64,000 nt of DNA from Petroclostridium sp. X23 (GTDB lineage Bacteria; Bacillota; Clostridia; SK-Y3). Both the position numbers and the translations under genes were made by a program. Below the pieces are notes generated by a model, which was not told the DNA's origin, made no database searches, and saw nothing but the letters and a program-made list of their open reading frames with translations. Positions 45,795-54,186 of this stretch are shown here, piece by piece. Numbering within the stretch: position 1 is the first letter of the stretch; every line of letters begins with the position of its first letter. The stretch covers positions 248,001 through 312,000 of the forward strand of contig NZ_CP124862.1 of the NCBI RefSeq assembly GCF_030013905.1, read 5' to 3'.

Positions 45795-46477
45795 AACGAA
45801 TATTTTTAGTTGAGGATGATAAGGCAATCGCCAAAAACTTGATGCTTTTGCTCCGTTCGGAGGGATTTACAGTAATCCACGCCTCTACACACAGGGAAGC
45901 TCTGGCAGCGCTTGCCGGAGATGATTTTGACTTGGCTCTGATAGATATTTCTCTGCCAGACGGAAATGGTTTTACGGTTTGTACAGAAATTAAAGATACA
46001 ATGGATATTCCCGTAATCTTTTTGACGGCTTCCGGTGATGAGGTGAGTGTGGTGACCGGTCTGAACATGGGTGCGGATGACTACATCACCAAGCCTTTTC
46101 GTCCACGTGAACTCGTTGCACGAATCAGAACCGCACTGCGTAAAAGTGGAAAGTCTCCATCGGCCTTTGAAATCTCTGGGCTTCATGTCGATACGGCGAG
46201 CGGCGTTGTGAAAAAGAACGGCAGCGAGGTCTTTCTTTCTGCTTTGGAATACCGGCTGCTCTTAGTGTTTATCAACAACCCCAAAAGTATTATCACAAGG
46301 AGCCGCTTGCTTGACGAATTGTGGGATGCTGTGGGCGAGTTTGTGAACGACAACACATTGACAGTGTATATCAAACGCCTGAGGGAGAAAATTGAGAACA
46401 ACCCTGCAAATCCACAAATCATCTTGACCGTTCGTGGGACAGGCTATCGACTGGGGGGTGGACATGTTTCGAAATAG
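45791..46477 (+). CDS. OmpR-family response regulator
   Basis: 228 residues: receiver domain with acidic pocket VEDD (residues 7-10), phospho-acceptor Asp52 in ALIDISLPDGNG, Thr in FLTASG and Lys in ITKPFRPREL; C-terminal winged helix (LSALEYRLLLVFINNPKSIITRSRLLDELWD and TVYIKRLREKI). Works with the kinase that overlaps its 3' end by 14 bases. Probably controls the ABC genes downstream. Confidence 0.95.
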   Translation: MKRIFLVEDDKAIAKNLMLLLRSEGFTVIHASTHREALAALAGDDFDLALIDISLPDGNGFTVCTEIKDTMDIPVIFLTASGDEVSVVTGLNMGADDYITKPFRPRELVARIRTALRKSGKSPSAFEISGLHVDTASGVVKKNGSEVFLSALEYRLLLVFINNPKSIITRSRLLDELWDAVGEFVNDNTLTVYIKRLREKIENNPANPQIILTVRGTGYRLGGGHVSK

Positions 46478-47474
46478 GGAGATACGAAAATTTGCTGTGG
46501 TATTTGCCGCAATCACCGCCACCGCTGCCGCAGCAGGATTTGCCCTCCATCCGACTGCCGGAATTCTTTCCCTTGTTTCTGCTGTTGCTTTTGGCACAGC
46601 GTTTTATGTATTTACTAAATCAAGATATAAAGGCATCGCGCAGCTATCCGAGCAAATAGACCTTGTACTGCATAATGCCGACCATCTATTCATCGGTGAA
46701 ATGAATGAGGGCGAGCTTTCCATTTTACAAAGCGAGATTACAAAAATGACGCTGCGTATTCGGGAGCAAAACGATGCACTGAAAAGGGAAAAGAAACATC
46801 TTGCCGAGTCGATGGCTGACATCGCCCATCAGCTACGTACTCCTCTCACATCGGTAAACCTGATTTTATCTCTATTGGAAAATAATCCAGATGAATTGGA
46901 AAATAATCCAGATGAAAAGGAACGGAAAGCAATGATCCGGGAAACAAAGGAACTGTTTGTACAGATGGATTGGCTGCTTACTTCTCTTTTGAAACTATCT
47001 CGCTTGGATGCGGGGATCGTAGTGTTTCAGAGAGAGGAAATTGATGTGCATGACCTGATCAGCAGTGCAGTTCATCCGTTCTTAATTTCTATGGAACTGC
47101 ACAACATCACTCTGCAAACTGATGTGCCGAAAGGAATGTTTATTCAGGGCGATGACCGCTGGTTTTCGGAAGCCATTCAAAATATTCTAAAGAACTGCAT
47201 GGAAAGCGCCGGCGATGACGGAAAGATTGCGATTGCATGCGAAGATAATCCGCTGTATACCGAGATTATGATTCGTGACAGCGGAGTTGGCTTTGCAAAG
47301 GAAGATTTACCGCACCTGTTTGACCGGTTTTATCGAGGGAAACACGCAGGGGCTACCGGATACGGGATTGGACTCGCTCTCTGCAAGACGATTATCACAC
47401 GGCAGGGCGGTACAATTACCGCCAAAAACTACCCGCAGGGCGGTGCTGTATTTACGATTCGTTTTTCTAAGTGA
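46464..47474 (+). CDS. Sensor histidine kinase, intramembrane-sensing type
   Basis: 336 residues. Two membrane segments near residues 8-28 and 33-50 with almost no external loop, as in BceS-like kinases that sense through a transporter. H box MADIAHQLRTPLTSV with His122; N box IQNILKNCMESAG; G boxes DSGVGFAKEDL and GYGIGLALCKTI. A seven-residue block LENNPDE is exactly doubled near 138-151. ATG 46464 with GGGGGGTGG at 46452-46460. Confidence 0.93.
   Translation: MFRNREIRKFAVVFAAITATAAAAGFALHPTAGILSLVSAVAFGTAFYVFTKSRYKGIAQLSEQIDLVLHNADHLFIGEMNEGELSILQSEITKMTLRIREQNDALKREKKHLAESMADIAHQLRTPLTSVNLILSLLENNPDELENNPDEKERKAMIRETKELFVQMDWLLTSLLKLSRLDAGIVVFQREEIDVHDLISSAVHPFLISMELHNITLQTDVPKGMFIQGDDRWFSEAIQNILKNCMESAGDDGKIAIACEDNPLYTEIMIRDSGVGFAKEDLPHLFDRFYRGKHAGATGYGIGLALCKTIITRQGGTITAKNYPQGGAVFTIRFSK
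46875..46916 (+). repeat. 21-bp in-frame tandem duplication in the kinase gene
   Basis: Two identical 21-base units (46875-46895, 46896-46916) beginning TTGGAAAATAATCC. Encodes LENNPDE twice between the two helices of the dimerisation domain. Confidence 0.97.
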
Positions 47475-47556
47475 CGGATCTCTCACCAAAAAGTCACCGG
47501 GATGTCAGTTAAAAGTTCTATGATATGGGTGAACCACGAGAAAGGAGACTCATACG

Positions 47557-48243
47557 ATGGAGTTTTTAAAAATTGAAAATTTATGTAAGGTCTACGGCAA
47601 GGGTGACAATCAGATCACCGCGTTAGACCATGTTACTCTTACAATTGAAAAGGGCGATTTTACTGCAATCATCGGTTCTTCCGGCTCCGGTAAATCCACC
47701 TTGCTTCACGCCATTGCAGGTGTTGATGTGCCCACAAGCGGAAAGATCTATTTGGACGGTCAGGATGTATATGCGGGGAGCAACGAAAAACTTGCCATTT
47801 TCCGCAGGCGGCAGGTGGGGTTGATTTATCAGTTTCATAACCTTATCCCCACTTTAAATGTGGTGGAAAACATCACTTTACCCATTCTGATGGACAAGCG
47901 CAAAGTCAACGAAGAACGGCTGAATGACCTGCTCGAATTGCTCGGGTTACAGGAACGCAAAACCCATCTGCCAAATCAGCTTTCCGGCGGTCAACAACAG
48001 CGTGTCGCTATCGGGCGCGCTTTAATGAACGCCCCGGCAGTTATGCTGGCCGATGAACCGACAGGCAGTCTGGACAGCCGCAACGGCTCGGAAATTATTA
48101 AACTGCTCAAAGAAAGCAATAAAAAATACGGACAGACCCTGCTTCTTGTCACCCACGATGAAAATATCGCCTTGCAGGCAGACCGCATCATTACCCTTGC
48201 GGATGGAACAGTGGTGCGGGATGAGAGGCAGGTGGCACGATAA
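47557..48243 (+). CDS. ABC transporter ATP-binding protein (MacB/LolD type)
   Basis: 228 residues: Walker A IGSSGSGKSTLL near 38, Q loop LIYQFHNLIP, signature LSGGQQQRVAIGRAL, Walker B AVMLADEPTGSLDS, H loop LLVTHDENIA. The GSSGSGKST and PTGSLDS forms are typical of the FtsE/LolD/MacB/BceA branch. Its TAA shares one base with the permease ATG. AAAGGAGA precedes ATG 47557. Confidence 0.95.
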   Translation: MEFLKIENLCKVYGKGDNQITALDHVTLTIEKGDFTAIIGSSGSGKSTLLHAIAGVDVPTSGKIYLDGQDVYAGSNEKLAIFRRRQVGLIYQFHNLIPTLNVVENITLPILMDKRKVNEERLNDLLELLGLQERKTHLPNQLSGGQQQRVAIGRALMNAPAVMLADEPTGSLDSRNGSEIIKLLKESNKKYGQTLLLVTHDENIALQADRIITLADGTVVRDERQVAR

Positions 48244-50780
48244 TGAACATCTTTAATAAAGTTGCCCTGCAAGGACTGAAAAAGAACCGCACACGAACAC
48301 TTGTAACAATTGTTGGAGTTATCCTGTCTGCTGCTCTGATTACGGCAGTTGCCACCTTTGCTGTTTCATTGCAAACCTATATGGTAAACGGAGCCATCAT
48401 GAAGTACGGCAACTGGCACGTTGCATTTCCCGATGTAGACACCTCTTTCGTGCAGGAACAGGCTGATGACAGCAAAGTTGCAAATATCGCATCCTTTGAA
48501 AATATAAGCTACGGGGCGCTTGCAGATGGACAAAATCCTGACAAACCCTATTTATTCATTGCTGGATTTAACAAGGAAACCTTTTCCGCTTTGCCTGTTA
48601 AACTTCTTTCCGGCAGATTACCGGAAAACAGTAGTGAAATTCTGATTCCGGCGCACGTTGCGGCAAACGGCGGCGTGAAAATTTCGGTTGGCGATACTCT
48701 CTCCCTTGCGGTCGGACCCCGTCAAGCCGGAAACGAAACCCTGAGTCAGCACGACCCATATCGTTCCGGAGAGGAAACTCTGACACCTATCGTGGAGAAA
48801 GCTTACACGGTGGTCGGCATCTGCCAAAGGCCTGCCTTTGAACAACGTTCTGCTCCCGGATATACTCTAATCACGACAGCAGATACAGCAGTTCCGGTGA
48901 GTAGCCTCAGTGCGTTTGTAACGCTGAAAAAGCCAAGCCAGATTCGCTCCTATGCAGATGAGCAGAGCGAGAGCCATGTTTATGTCCTAAACGATGATGT
49001 GCTGCGCTTTATGGGGCTATCGGAAGATAAGATGTTTAATGCGCTGCTCTACTCAGTCGGGGGAATTTTGGTTGCCCTGATTATGCTCGGGTCGGTGTTC
49101 CTGATTTACAACGCTTTCAACATTTCCCTAAACGAGCGCACACACCAGTTTGGCATTCTAATGTCGGTAGGTGCCACAGAAAAGCAGTTGCGTAGTTCTG
49201 TGTTGTTTGAGGGGCTTTGTATCGGTGTAGTCGGTATTCCTATCGGCATTTTGGTTGGCATACCAAGCATCAGACTTGTACTTTCTTTTGTAGCAAAGAA
49301 TTTCGCAAATGTTCTTTATGACAATGTACCGCTAACTTTGGTAGTATCGGTTCCTGTCCTTGTTGTTGCCACAGTCATCAGTATGGTTACCATTCTGATT
49401 TCAGCCTATATCCCAGCAAAGAAAGCTGCCGGGACTCCCGTGATGGAGTGTATTCGCCAGACTAACGAGGTCAAGGTGGAAGCCAAAGCCATAAAAACCT
49501 CAAACCTCACAAGTCGGATTTATGGTTTAGAGGGAACACTTGCATTAAAAAACTTTAAGAGAAACAAGCGGCGTTATCGTAGTATTATCCTCTCGCTTAC
49601 ACTCAGCGTTGTGCTGTTTGTAGCGGCAAGCGCTTTTGGCACCTATTTGGATCAACTGACAGAGCAGTCAGCTGTTGAAATGGATGGTGACATCCTGCTG
49701 TATACACGGGATATGACCCAAAACGAATTTTCCCAGCTTTATGATACACTGAAAACCGCTGACGGAGTGACCAAAAGCACCGATCAGGCTGTTTCAACCT
49801 ATACCTGTGAGATCAATACAAGTGAGCTTACCAATGGCTTTTTAGATAGCTACCGTAAGTCTGCCGGTTTCGATGCATCCAGTGAAACGATGAAACTGTC
49901 GTTGGATGTTCAGTTTATTGAGGATGGCATCTATCAAAACTTTATCGAAAGCATCGGTCTGTCCACAGCTGAATACACCGGGCAGGACGCAAAAATGGTT
50001 ATCGTGGGGAAATATAACGGTGGGCTTGATATGTTTACAGAGCGTTCGATGGATTTTACACTTCATACTGAATCCGGGGAACAGACCAAAACGATTCACA
50101 CCACCTTTGCAGATAGTTACCCGTTAGATCCCCCACCCGCAGAACGCTCTGAGGTAAAAGGATACGTGCTGACGGTGGTAGCTCCTCACCAGATGAAACT
50201 GCAGTTTGACGCACTGAATGCACCTACAAAGCTGGGCTTGACCTTCTGGTCGGATAATCCTGCACAGTCAACGGCGAAAATGCAGGCGATGATTGAAGGA
50301 TCGGGCATTACCTCAGGCTATACGTTATACAATGTTCATGCAATACTGGAGCAAAATCGAAACATCCTGTTTATCGTAAATCTATTCACTGTTGTTTTTA
50401 TCGCTATGATTTCCTTGATTGCGGTTGCCAATGTGTTCAACACAATTTCCACCAACATCAAGCTGCGCAGACGGGAGCTTGCCATGCTCCGCTCGGTGGG
50501 GATGTCCGACCGGGATTTCAATAAGATGATGCGTTTTGAATGTGCGCTTTACGGAGCACGGACGATGCTTTGGGGTTTGCCCCTATCGGGAATTCTCTCT
50601 TGGCTGATTTACAAAGGAATGGTTATTGGCGGCGGTGAGATAAGATTTATGTTTCCTTGGGACAGCACCGGAATCAGTATGCTTGGTGTGTTCCTTGTGG
50701 TGTTTATTACCACACTGTATGCCATCCGCAAGATAAAAAGGGAAAATATCATTGACGCACTCCGGGATGATATGGCTTAA
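48243..50780 (+). CDS. ABC transporter permease with two FtsX domains
   Basis: 845 residues: first membrane helix near 20-42, large external domain 45-260, three helices with an FtsX core about 270-400 (GGILVALIMLGSVFLIYNAFNISLNERTHQFGILMSVGATEKQLR), a second helix near 450 and external domain 465-695, then a second FtsX core 700-830 (NLFTVVFIAMISLIAVANVFNTIS, RRRELAMLRSVGMS). Such long permeases with a peptide-sensing kinase often export or strip antimicrobial peptides from the membrane; the substrate here is unknown. Confidence 0.92.
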   Translation: MNIFNKVALQGLKKNRTRTLVTIVGVILSAALITAVATFAVSLQTYMVNGAIMKYGNWHVAFPDVDTSFVQEQADDSKVANIASFENISYGALADGQNPDKPYLFIAGFNKETFSALPVKLLSGRLPENSSEILIPAHVAANGGVKISVGDTLSLAVGPRQAGNETLSQHDPYRSGEETLTPIVEKAYTVVGICQRPAFEQRSAPGYTLITTADTAVPVSSLSAFVTLKKPSQIRSYADEQSESHVYVLNDDVLRFMGLSEDKMFNALLYSVGGILVALIMLGSVFLIYNAFNISLNERTHQFGILMSVGATEKQLRSSVLFEGLCIGVVGIPIGILVGIPSIRLVLSFVAKNFANVLYDNVPLTLVVSVPVLVVATVISMVTILISAYIPAKKAAGTPVMECIRQTNEVKVEAKAIKTSNLTSRIYGLEGTLALKNFKRNKRRYRSIILSLTLSVVLFVAASAFGTYLDQLTEQSAVEMDGDILLYTRDMTQNEFSQLYDTLKTADGVTKSTDQAVSTYTCEINTSELTNGFLDSYRKSAGFDASSETMKLSLDVQFIEDGIYQNFIESIGLSTAEYTGQDAKMVIVGKYNGGLDMFTERSMDFTLHTESGEQTKTIHTTFADSYPLDPPPAERSEVKGYVLTVVAPHQMKLQFDALNAPTKLGLTFWSDNPAQSTAKMQAMIEGSGITSGYTLYNVHAILEQNRNILFIVNLFTVVFIAMISLIAVANVFNTISTNIKLRRRELAMLRSVGMSDRDFNKMMRFECALYGARTMLWGLPLSGILSWLIYKGMVIGGGEIRFMFPWDSTGISMLGVFLVVFITTLYAIRKIKRENIIDALRDDMA

Positions 50781-50832
50781 TTTAAATTACATGTGGATTG
50801 ATTTTACACTTTGTCCTATATAGCCGATAATG

Positions 50833-50883
50833 AAAACGTGAAGAAGCCATACATTAATTAGGAGTATGGCTTCTTCACGTTTT
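50833..50883. terminator. Strong terminator after the ABC permease
   Basis: Perfect 19-base arms, 50833-50851 and 50865-50883 (AAAACGTGAAGAAGCCATA and complement), 13-base loop. A tract on one side and T tract on the other allow action in both directions. Confidence 0.85.
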
Positions 50884-51044
50884 ATAAAATACAAATTAAC
50901 TTGGCTGTGGTACATTCGTCTGAAATCACTTTTATTAGTGCAGATAATTTAGGCTTAACGATCCATAGTTATCCAAGTTGCCGCTCTTTGCTTACCTATA
51001 AATTTCAATGTTAGTATATGTGCATTTAAATGTTTCTATAAATC

Positions 51045-51136
51045 AATTCTCCAATAAAGAATATTTACAATTCACTGGTAGTTGTTTGGCTGTGTGCCAA
51101 ACAACTATGATTTGGTCAATACCTTATTGGAGAATT
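51045..51136. repeat. Nested inverted repeats near the right end of the segment
   Basis: Outer arms AATTCTCCAATAA (51045-51057) and exact complement (51124-51136) enclose an inner perfect hairpin, TAGTTGTTTGGC, TGTGT loop, GCCAAACAACTA (51079-51107). A TTTTTT run starts at the end of the outer arm. There is no gene between 50781 and 51285; this and the terminal repeat are the only structures I see. Confidence 0.75.
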
Positions 51137-51253
51137 TTTTTACCGTATTCAGTTTGCTTTTCTTAAATTGTCCCTACGATACCGTGGACTTATGTCTGTC
51201 TTCTTTTTTATAAAGTAATTAACGTAAATTTATTAAGGTACCTTACTGTAGGA

Positions 51254-51294
51254 GAATGTGAAAAAGTGCTTAATTGTTCGAAAATCTAACATTC
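51254..51294. repeat. Copy of the TTCGAACAATTAAGCAC repeat (- orientation)
   Basis: GAATGT (51254-51259) and ACATTC (51289-51294) bracket GAAAAAGTGCTTAATTGTTCGAAAATCTA, the complement of the TTCGAACGATAAGCACTTTTTC motif seen at 17427, 18482 and 26615. It contains the stop codon of the - strand gene that ends at 51286. Confidence 0.55.
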
Positions 51295-51924
51295 CTTATG
51301 CAAGTATATGATATTTGGCTTATTACTGGTATATCTCAGTGTTTTTACTTCGGTATTTGGTTCTAAGGTATTTCCGCATTTAAGACAGTAATATTTTTTA
51401 TTAGGCATCCTTTCAATGGTAGTTTCTAAATCTAGATTGCCATAGAGTTTCCAGCTTTTCCATCCGACTTTGCATAACTTTGATCTGTTAGTGTAATCTG
51501 CATATACCCATCGTAGAATCCTATGAAAATGAAAAGGATATTTTGTGTATTTTATATATTGTTCCGGAAACCCTAACGAAATCGCATACTGCTCAAACGT
51601 CCTCTCAATGGTATTTTGAAGATAGCCGGTAATTTGAGTATTTTTCCATTGATAATTTTTTTTGTTTAACCAATTTCTTAATCTATCAAACATATAGCCC
51701 TGACATATTTCAATTGTATCATTTTTTGATACGGATAATTGCTTGAATCCTCGTTTTACGATATTAATTACATAATCAAGATACTTTTTCTGAGGGAAGT
51801 TGGTTTGATTAAAGTATCTGATTGGAATGATTTCATAGTAATATTGTTGATTTTTAGTGTTATACAACCCTATACATGTTCCGCCAATTAAGCTGCCGCT
51901 CCCGGAGTCATCAATTTGTACCAA
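51286..51924 (-). CDS. Hypothetical protein, RNase H-like N-terminus and zinc ribbon
   Basis: 212 residues of no named family that I can be sure of. N-terminus VQIDDSGSGSLIGGTCIGLYN has the acidic-Gly pattern seen in RNase H-fold nucleases (compare VDEAGRGPLAGP of RNase HII). The middle has CQGYMFDRLRNWL and a Tyr/Lys-rich YIKYTKYPFHFHRILRWVYADY. C-terminus CLKCGN...HKEC looks like a zinc ribbon. TTG 51924 has AAAGGATG upstream; the TTG at 51951 lacks one. Only - strand gene in the middle of the window, just outside the inserted segment. Confidence 0.6.
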   Translation of the reverse strand: MVQIDDSGSGSLIGGTCIGLYNTKNQQYYYEIIPIRYFNQTNFPQKKYLDYVINIVKRGFKQLSVSKNDTIEICQGYMFDRLRNWLNKKNYQWKNTQITGYLQNTIERTFEQYAISLGFPEQYIKYTKYPFHFHRILRWVYADYTNRSKLCKVGWKSWKLYGNLDLETTIERMPNKKYYCLKCGNTLEPNTEVKTLRYTSNKPNIIYLHKEC

Positions 51925-52051
51925 TATTTCACATCCTTTACAGCGAACCAATAGTCTATATTAGTATTACAATTTAATAGCTATCTTATGAAAACTTTGC
52001 ACTGATTTTATTGTCAAATTAAGTTTTTCCATGTATTCATTATAAAAACAC

Positions 52052-52080
52052 TTGATTTTTGTTATATTAAATAATAATAT
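52052..52080 (+). promoter_or_regulatory. Candidate promoter upstream of the RpiR-type regulator
   Basis: TTGATT (52052-52057), 17 bases, TAATAT (52075-52080). A MITE-like element lies between this and the gene, so the transcript would include it. Confidence 0.35.
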
Positions 52081-52136
52081 TAATAATAGGTGCGATATGC
52101 AAGATAGCTAATTTTCTCTTGCATATTTTAAATAGC

Positions 52137-52321
52137 TATATAAGTTGAATTAAATAATTGGACTATTGGTCCAATATTCATGTTGATGATTAGTAGGGCC
52201 GTATGGAAATACGGCCGAAAACAGGAATACAGACATAGGACATTTAATCGGATGTATTGCCATACGTCCCTACATGTTTTGCATAATTAGATCGTTACAA
52301 ATATTTAATTCATCATATATA
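52137..52321. mobile_element. MITE-like element, second copy
   Basis: Ends TATATAAGTTGAATTAAA (52137-52154) and a complement with 16 of 18 matches (52304-52321), the same ends as 18594-18752. Inside is a REP pair, 52193-52216 and 52249-52273, with outward GTAG and GGCCGTAT/ATACGGCC-type stems. It fills the 5' region of the following regulator. Confidence 0.7.
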
Positions 52322-52354
52322 GTCAATATAATTCCATAGGGAGGCATTAGCAAT

Positions 52355-53254
52355 ATGGATAAAAAGCAGGACTTAATATCAAGAATCCAGTCATCCATGA
52401 CAAAATTTAGTAAGGGGCAAAAGCTTATTGCTAATTACATATTAAATCATTATGATAAGGCTGCTTTCATGACTGCAGCACGTTTAGGAAGCGTAGTAGG
52501 GATAAGCGAATCTACCGTTGTCAGATTTGCTACCGAATTAGGATATGACGGTTATCCAAAGCTGCAAAAGGCATTACAGGAGTTAATCCGTACGAAGCTT
52601 ACAGCAGTCCAGAGAATGGAGATAACATCCGACAGAATAGGTGACCATGATATACTATCTACCGTACTACAAGCTGATATGGATAAAATCAGACTTACAT
52701 TGGAAGAAATCGATAAGGATGGATTTGAAAATATTATTGAAACCATCTTAAAAGCAAACAAAATATATATTCTAGGTGTTAGAAGCTCAGCGGCGCTTGC
52801 AAGCTTTCTGGGATTCTATTTTAATCTGATTTTTGATAATGTCAGATTGGTCCATACAACAAGTGTAAGTGAAATGTTTGAGCAGGTTTTAAGAGTAGAT
52901 GCTAACGATGTAGTCATCGGAATAAGTTTTCCCAGATATTCCAGAAGAACTGTAAAGGCACTGCAATATGCAAAGGATCAAGGCAGTAAAGTTGTAGCGA
53001 TTACCGATAGTCAGTTATCCCCCCTTGCAGCCTATGCAGATCATACCATTATCGCAAGAAGTGATATGGCATCATTTGTGGACTCTCTGGTGGCGCCGTT
53101 AAGTGTTATTAATGCCTTGATAGTAGCACTAGGTATGAGAAAAAAAGATGAGGTATACCAAACCTTTGAGCATCTTGAACACATCTGGGAGGAATACCAG
53201 GTTTATGAAAAATATTCTGATGAAATCACTGAAGATGAAATACAAAAGGTATAA
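52355..53254 (+). CDS. MurR/RpiR family transcriptional regulator
   Basis: 299 residues: N-terminal HTH (FSKGQKLIANYILNHYDKAAFMTAARLGSVVGISESTVVRFATELGYDGYPKLQKALQEL) and a C-terminal SIS sugar-phosphate domain from about 115 (IYILGVRSSAALASFLGFYFNL, VVIGISFPRYSRRTVKALQYAKDQGSKVVAITDS). Such regulators respond to phosphosugars. GGGAGGC at 52338-52344. The only downstream partner is the phosphatase gene three bases away, so the effector is not evident. Confidence 0.93.
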   Translation: MDKKQDLISRIQSSMTKFSKGQKLIANYILNHYDKAAFMTAARLGSVVGISESTVVRFATELGYDGYPKLQKALQELIRTKLTAVQRMEITSDRIGDHDILSTVLQADMDKIRLTLEEIDKDGFENIIETILKANKIYILGVRSSAALASFLGFYFNLIFDNVRLVHTTSVSEMFEQVLRVDANDVVIGISFPRYSRRTVKALQYAKDQGSKVVAITDSQLSPLAAYADHTIIARSDMASFVDSLVAPLSVINALIVALGMRKKDEVYQTFEHLEHIWEEYQVYEKYSDEITEDEIQKV

Positions 53255-53257
53255 CTG

Positions 53258-53866
53258 ATGATGAAACTATTTTTTATCAGACACGGTTTGACTGAATGGA
53301 ATAAAGTGAATCGCTTTCAGGGTTCTTCGAATATCCCTTTATGTGATGAAGGAGTAGAACAAGCCAAGAAAATATCCAAAAGATTATCAAAGCTTGATTT
53401 TGATGCTGTTTTTGCCAGCGATTTAGACCGGGCATTCCAAACAGCAAACTATATTGCTGAGCCACATCACATGCAGGTCACTAAATTCCCTGAACTCAGA
53501 GAGATTCATTTTGGTGCTTGGGAAGGGCTGACTAGAGAAGAAATAATAAATCTTAAGGAATATGATTTCAATCAATGGAAAATGGCACCGCATATAGTAG
53601 AGTTTCCGGGAGAAGGAACTTTATATAAAGTTCAACAAAGAGTGATGGCAGGAATAAATAAAATAATTGATGAGTATGATAACGGTAATATCATTATAGT
53701 ATCTCATGGTGCATCGTTAAAGATTGCGATCTTATCATTGCTGGATATGGATTTATCTCATTTTAACCAGCTATGGTTAGGGAATACATCATTAAGTATT
53801 ATTGAAATACGAAAAGATAGGAATGTGCTGGGGTTATTAAATGACACGAGCCACTTGGATAATTAA
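53258..53866 (+). CDS. Histidine phosphatase family protein
   Basis: 202-residue phosphoglycerate-mutase-like enzyme. Catalytic His in FIRHGLTEWNKVNRFQGSSNIPL, second Arg in ASDLDRAFQTA, Glu in LREIHFGAWEGLTREEI, second His in IIVSHGASLKI. Resembles phosphatases such as CobC or broad-specificity forms rather than true mutase. It starts three bases after the RpiR-type gene, so it is cotranscribed and may dephosphorylate a sugar phosphate sensed by that regulator (inference). Confidence 0.9.
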   Translation: MMKLFFIRHGLTEWNKVNRFQGSSNIPLCDEGVEQAKKISKRLSKLDFDAVFASDLDRAFQTANYIAEPHHMQVTKFPELREIHFGAWEGLTREEIINLKEYDFNQWKMAPHIVEFPGEGTLYKVQQRVMAGINKIIDEYDNGNIIIVSHGASLKIAILSLLDMDLSHFNQLWLGNTSLSIIEIRKDRNVLGLLNDTSHLDN

Positions 53867-54165
53867 TAAGTAATAGTGAATAAGTAATAGTGAATACATG
53901 ATAACGAATAAGTAATAGACAATAGTCGATAGTTAATGGAGATATAAATAACACAAATATACTATAATCAGGCGTAGAAGAAAAAATGTGACATGGGGAC
54001 TGGTCTGCTGTCAGGCTTGGTTTTTGACCGGACTGCGGCCCTGTCCTCATGTTACATTTTTGAACGAGTATGTAATATACTTAGTGTGACGTATATAATC
54101 ATAAATGGAAAATCATTTGATTTGGCTTCTTTAACTATTCACTATTCACTATTAATTACAATAAC
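53867..54165. repeat. Compound repeat: AGTGAATA array, long palindrome, inverted array
   Basis: AATAGTGAATAAGT-type units at 53868-53940 reappear in inverted form at 54131-54155 (CTATTCACTATTCACTATTA). Between them, 53981-54061 is a palindrome with ends AAAAATGTGACATGGGGAC and GTCCTCATGTTACATTTTT around the same 50-base core as 17363-17416. This fills the 320-base gap; no gene or promoter was seen. Confidence 0.65.
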
Positions 54166-54186
54166 TTGGGGAAGTGAAATATTTTG

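Larger units (their letters stand above)
44850..51212. mobile_element. Inserted segment with imperfect terminal inverted repeats
   Basis: Left end 44850-44893 and right end 51165-51212 match in inverted orientation: the outer 20 bases (ATAAAAAAGAAGACAGACAT) are identical, then TCCACGGT and TAGGGACA blocks are shared with a few changes. Between them are recombinase debris and a five-gene cassette of higher GC than the flanks. No transposase is intact and I see no convincing target duplication. It is probably a decayed integrative element, or cargo moved by ends acted on in trans. Confidence 0.7.
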
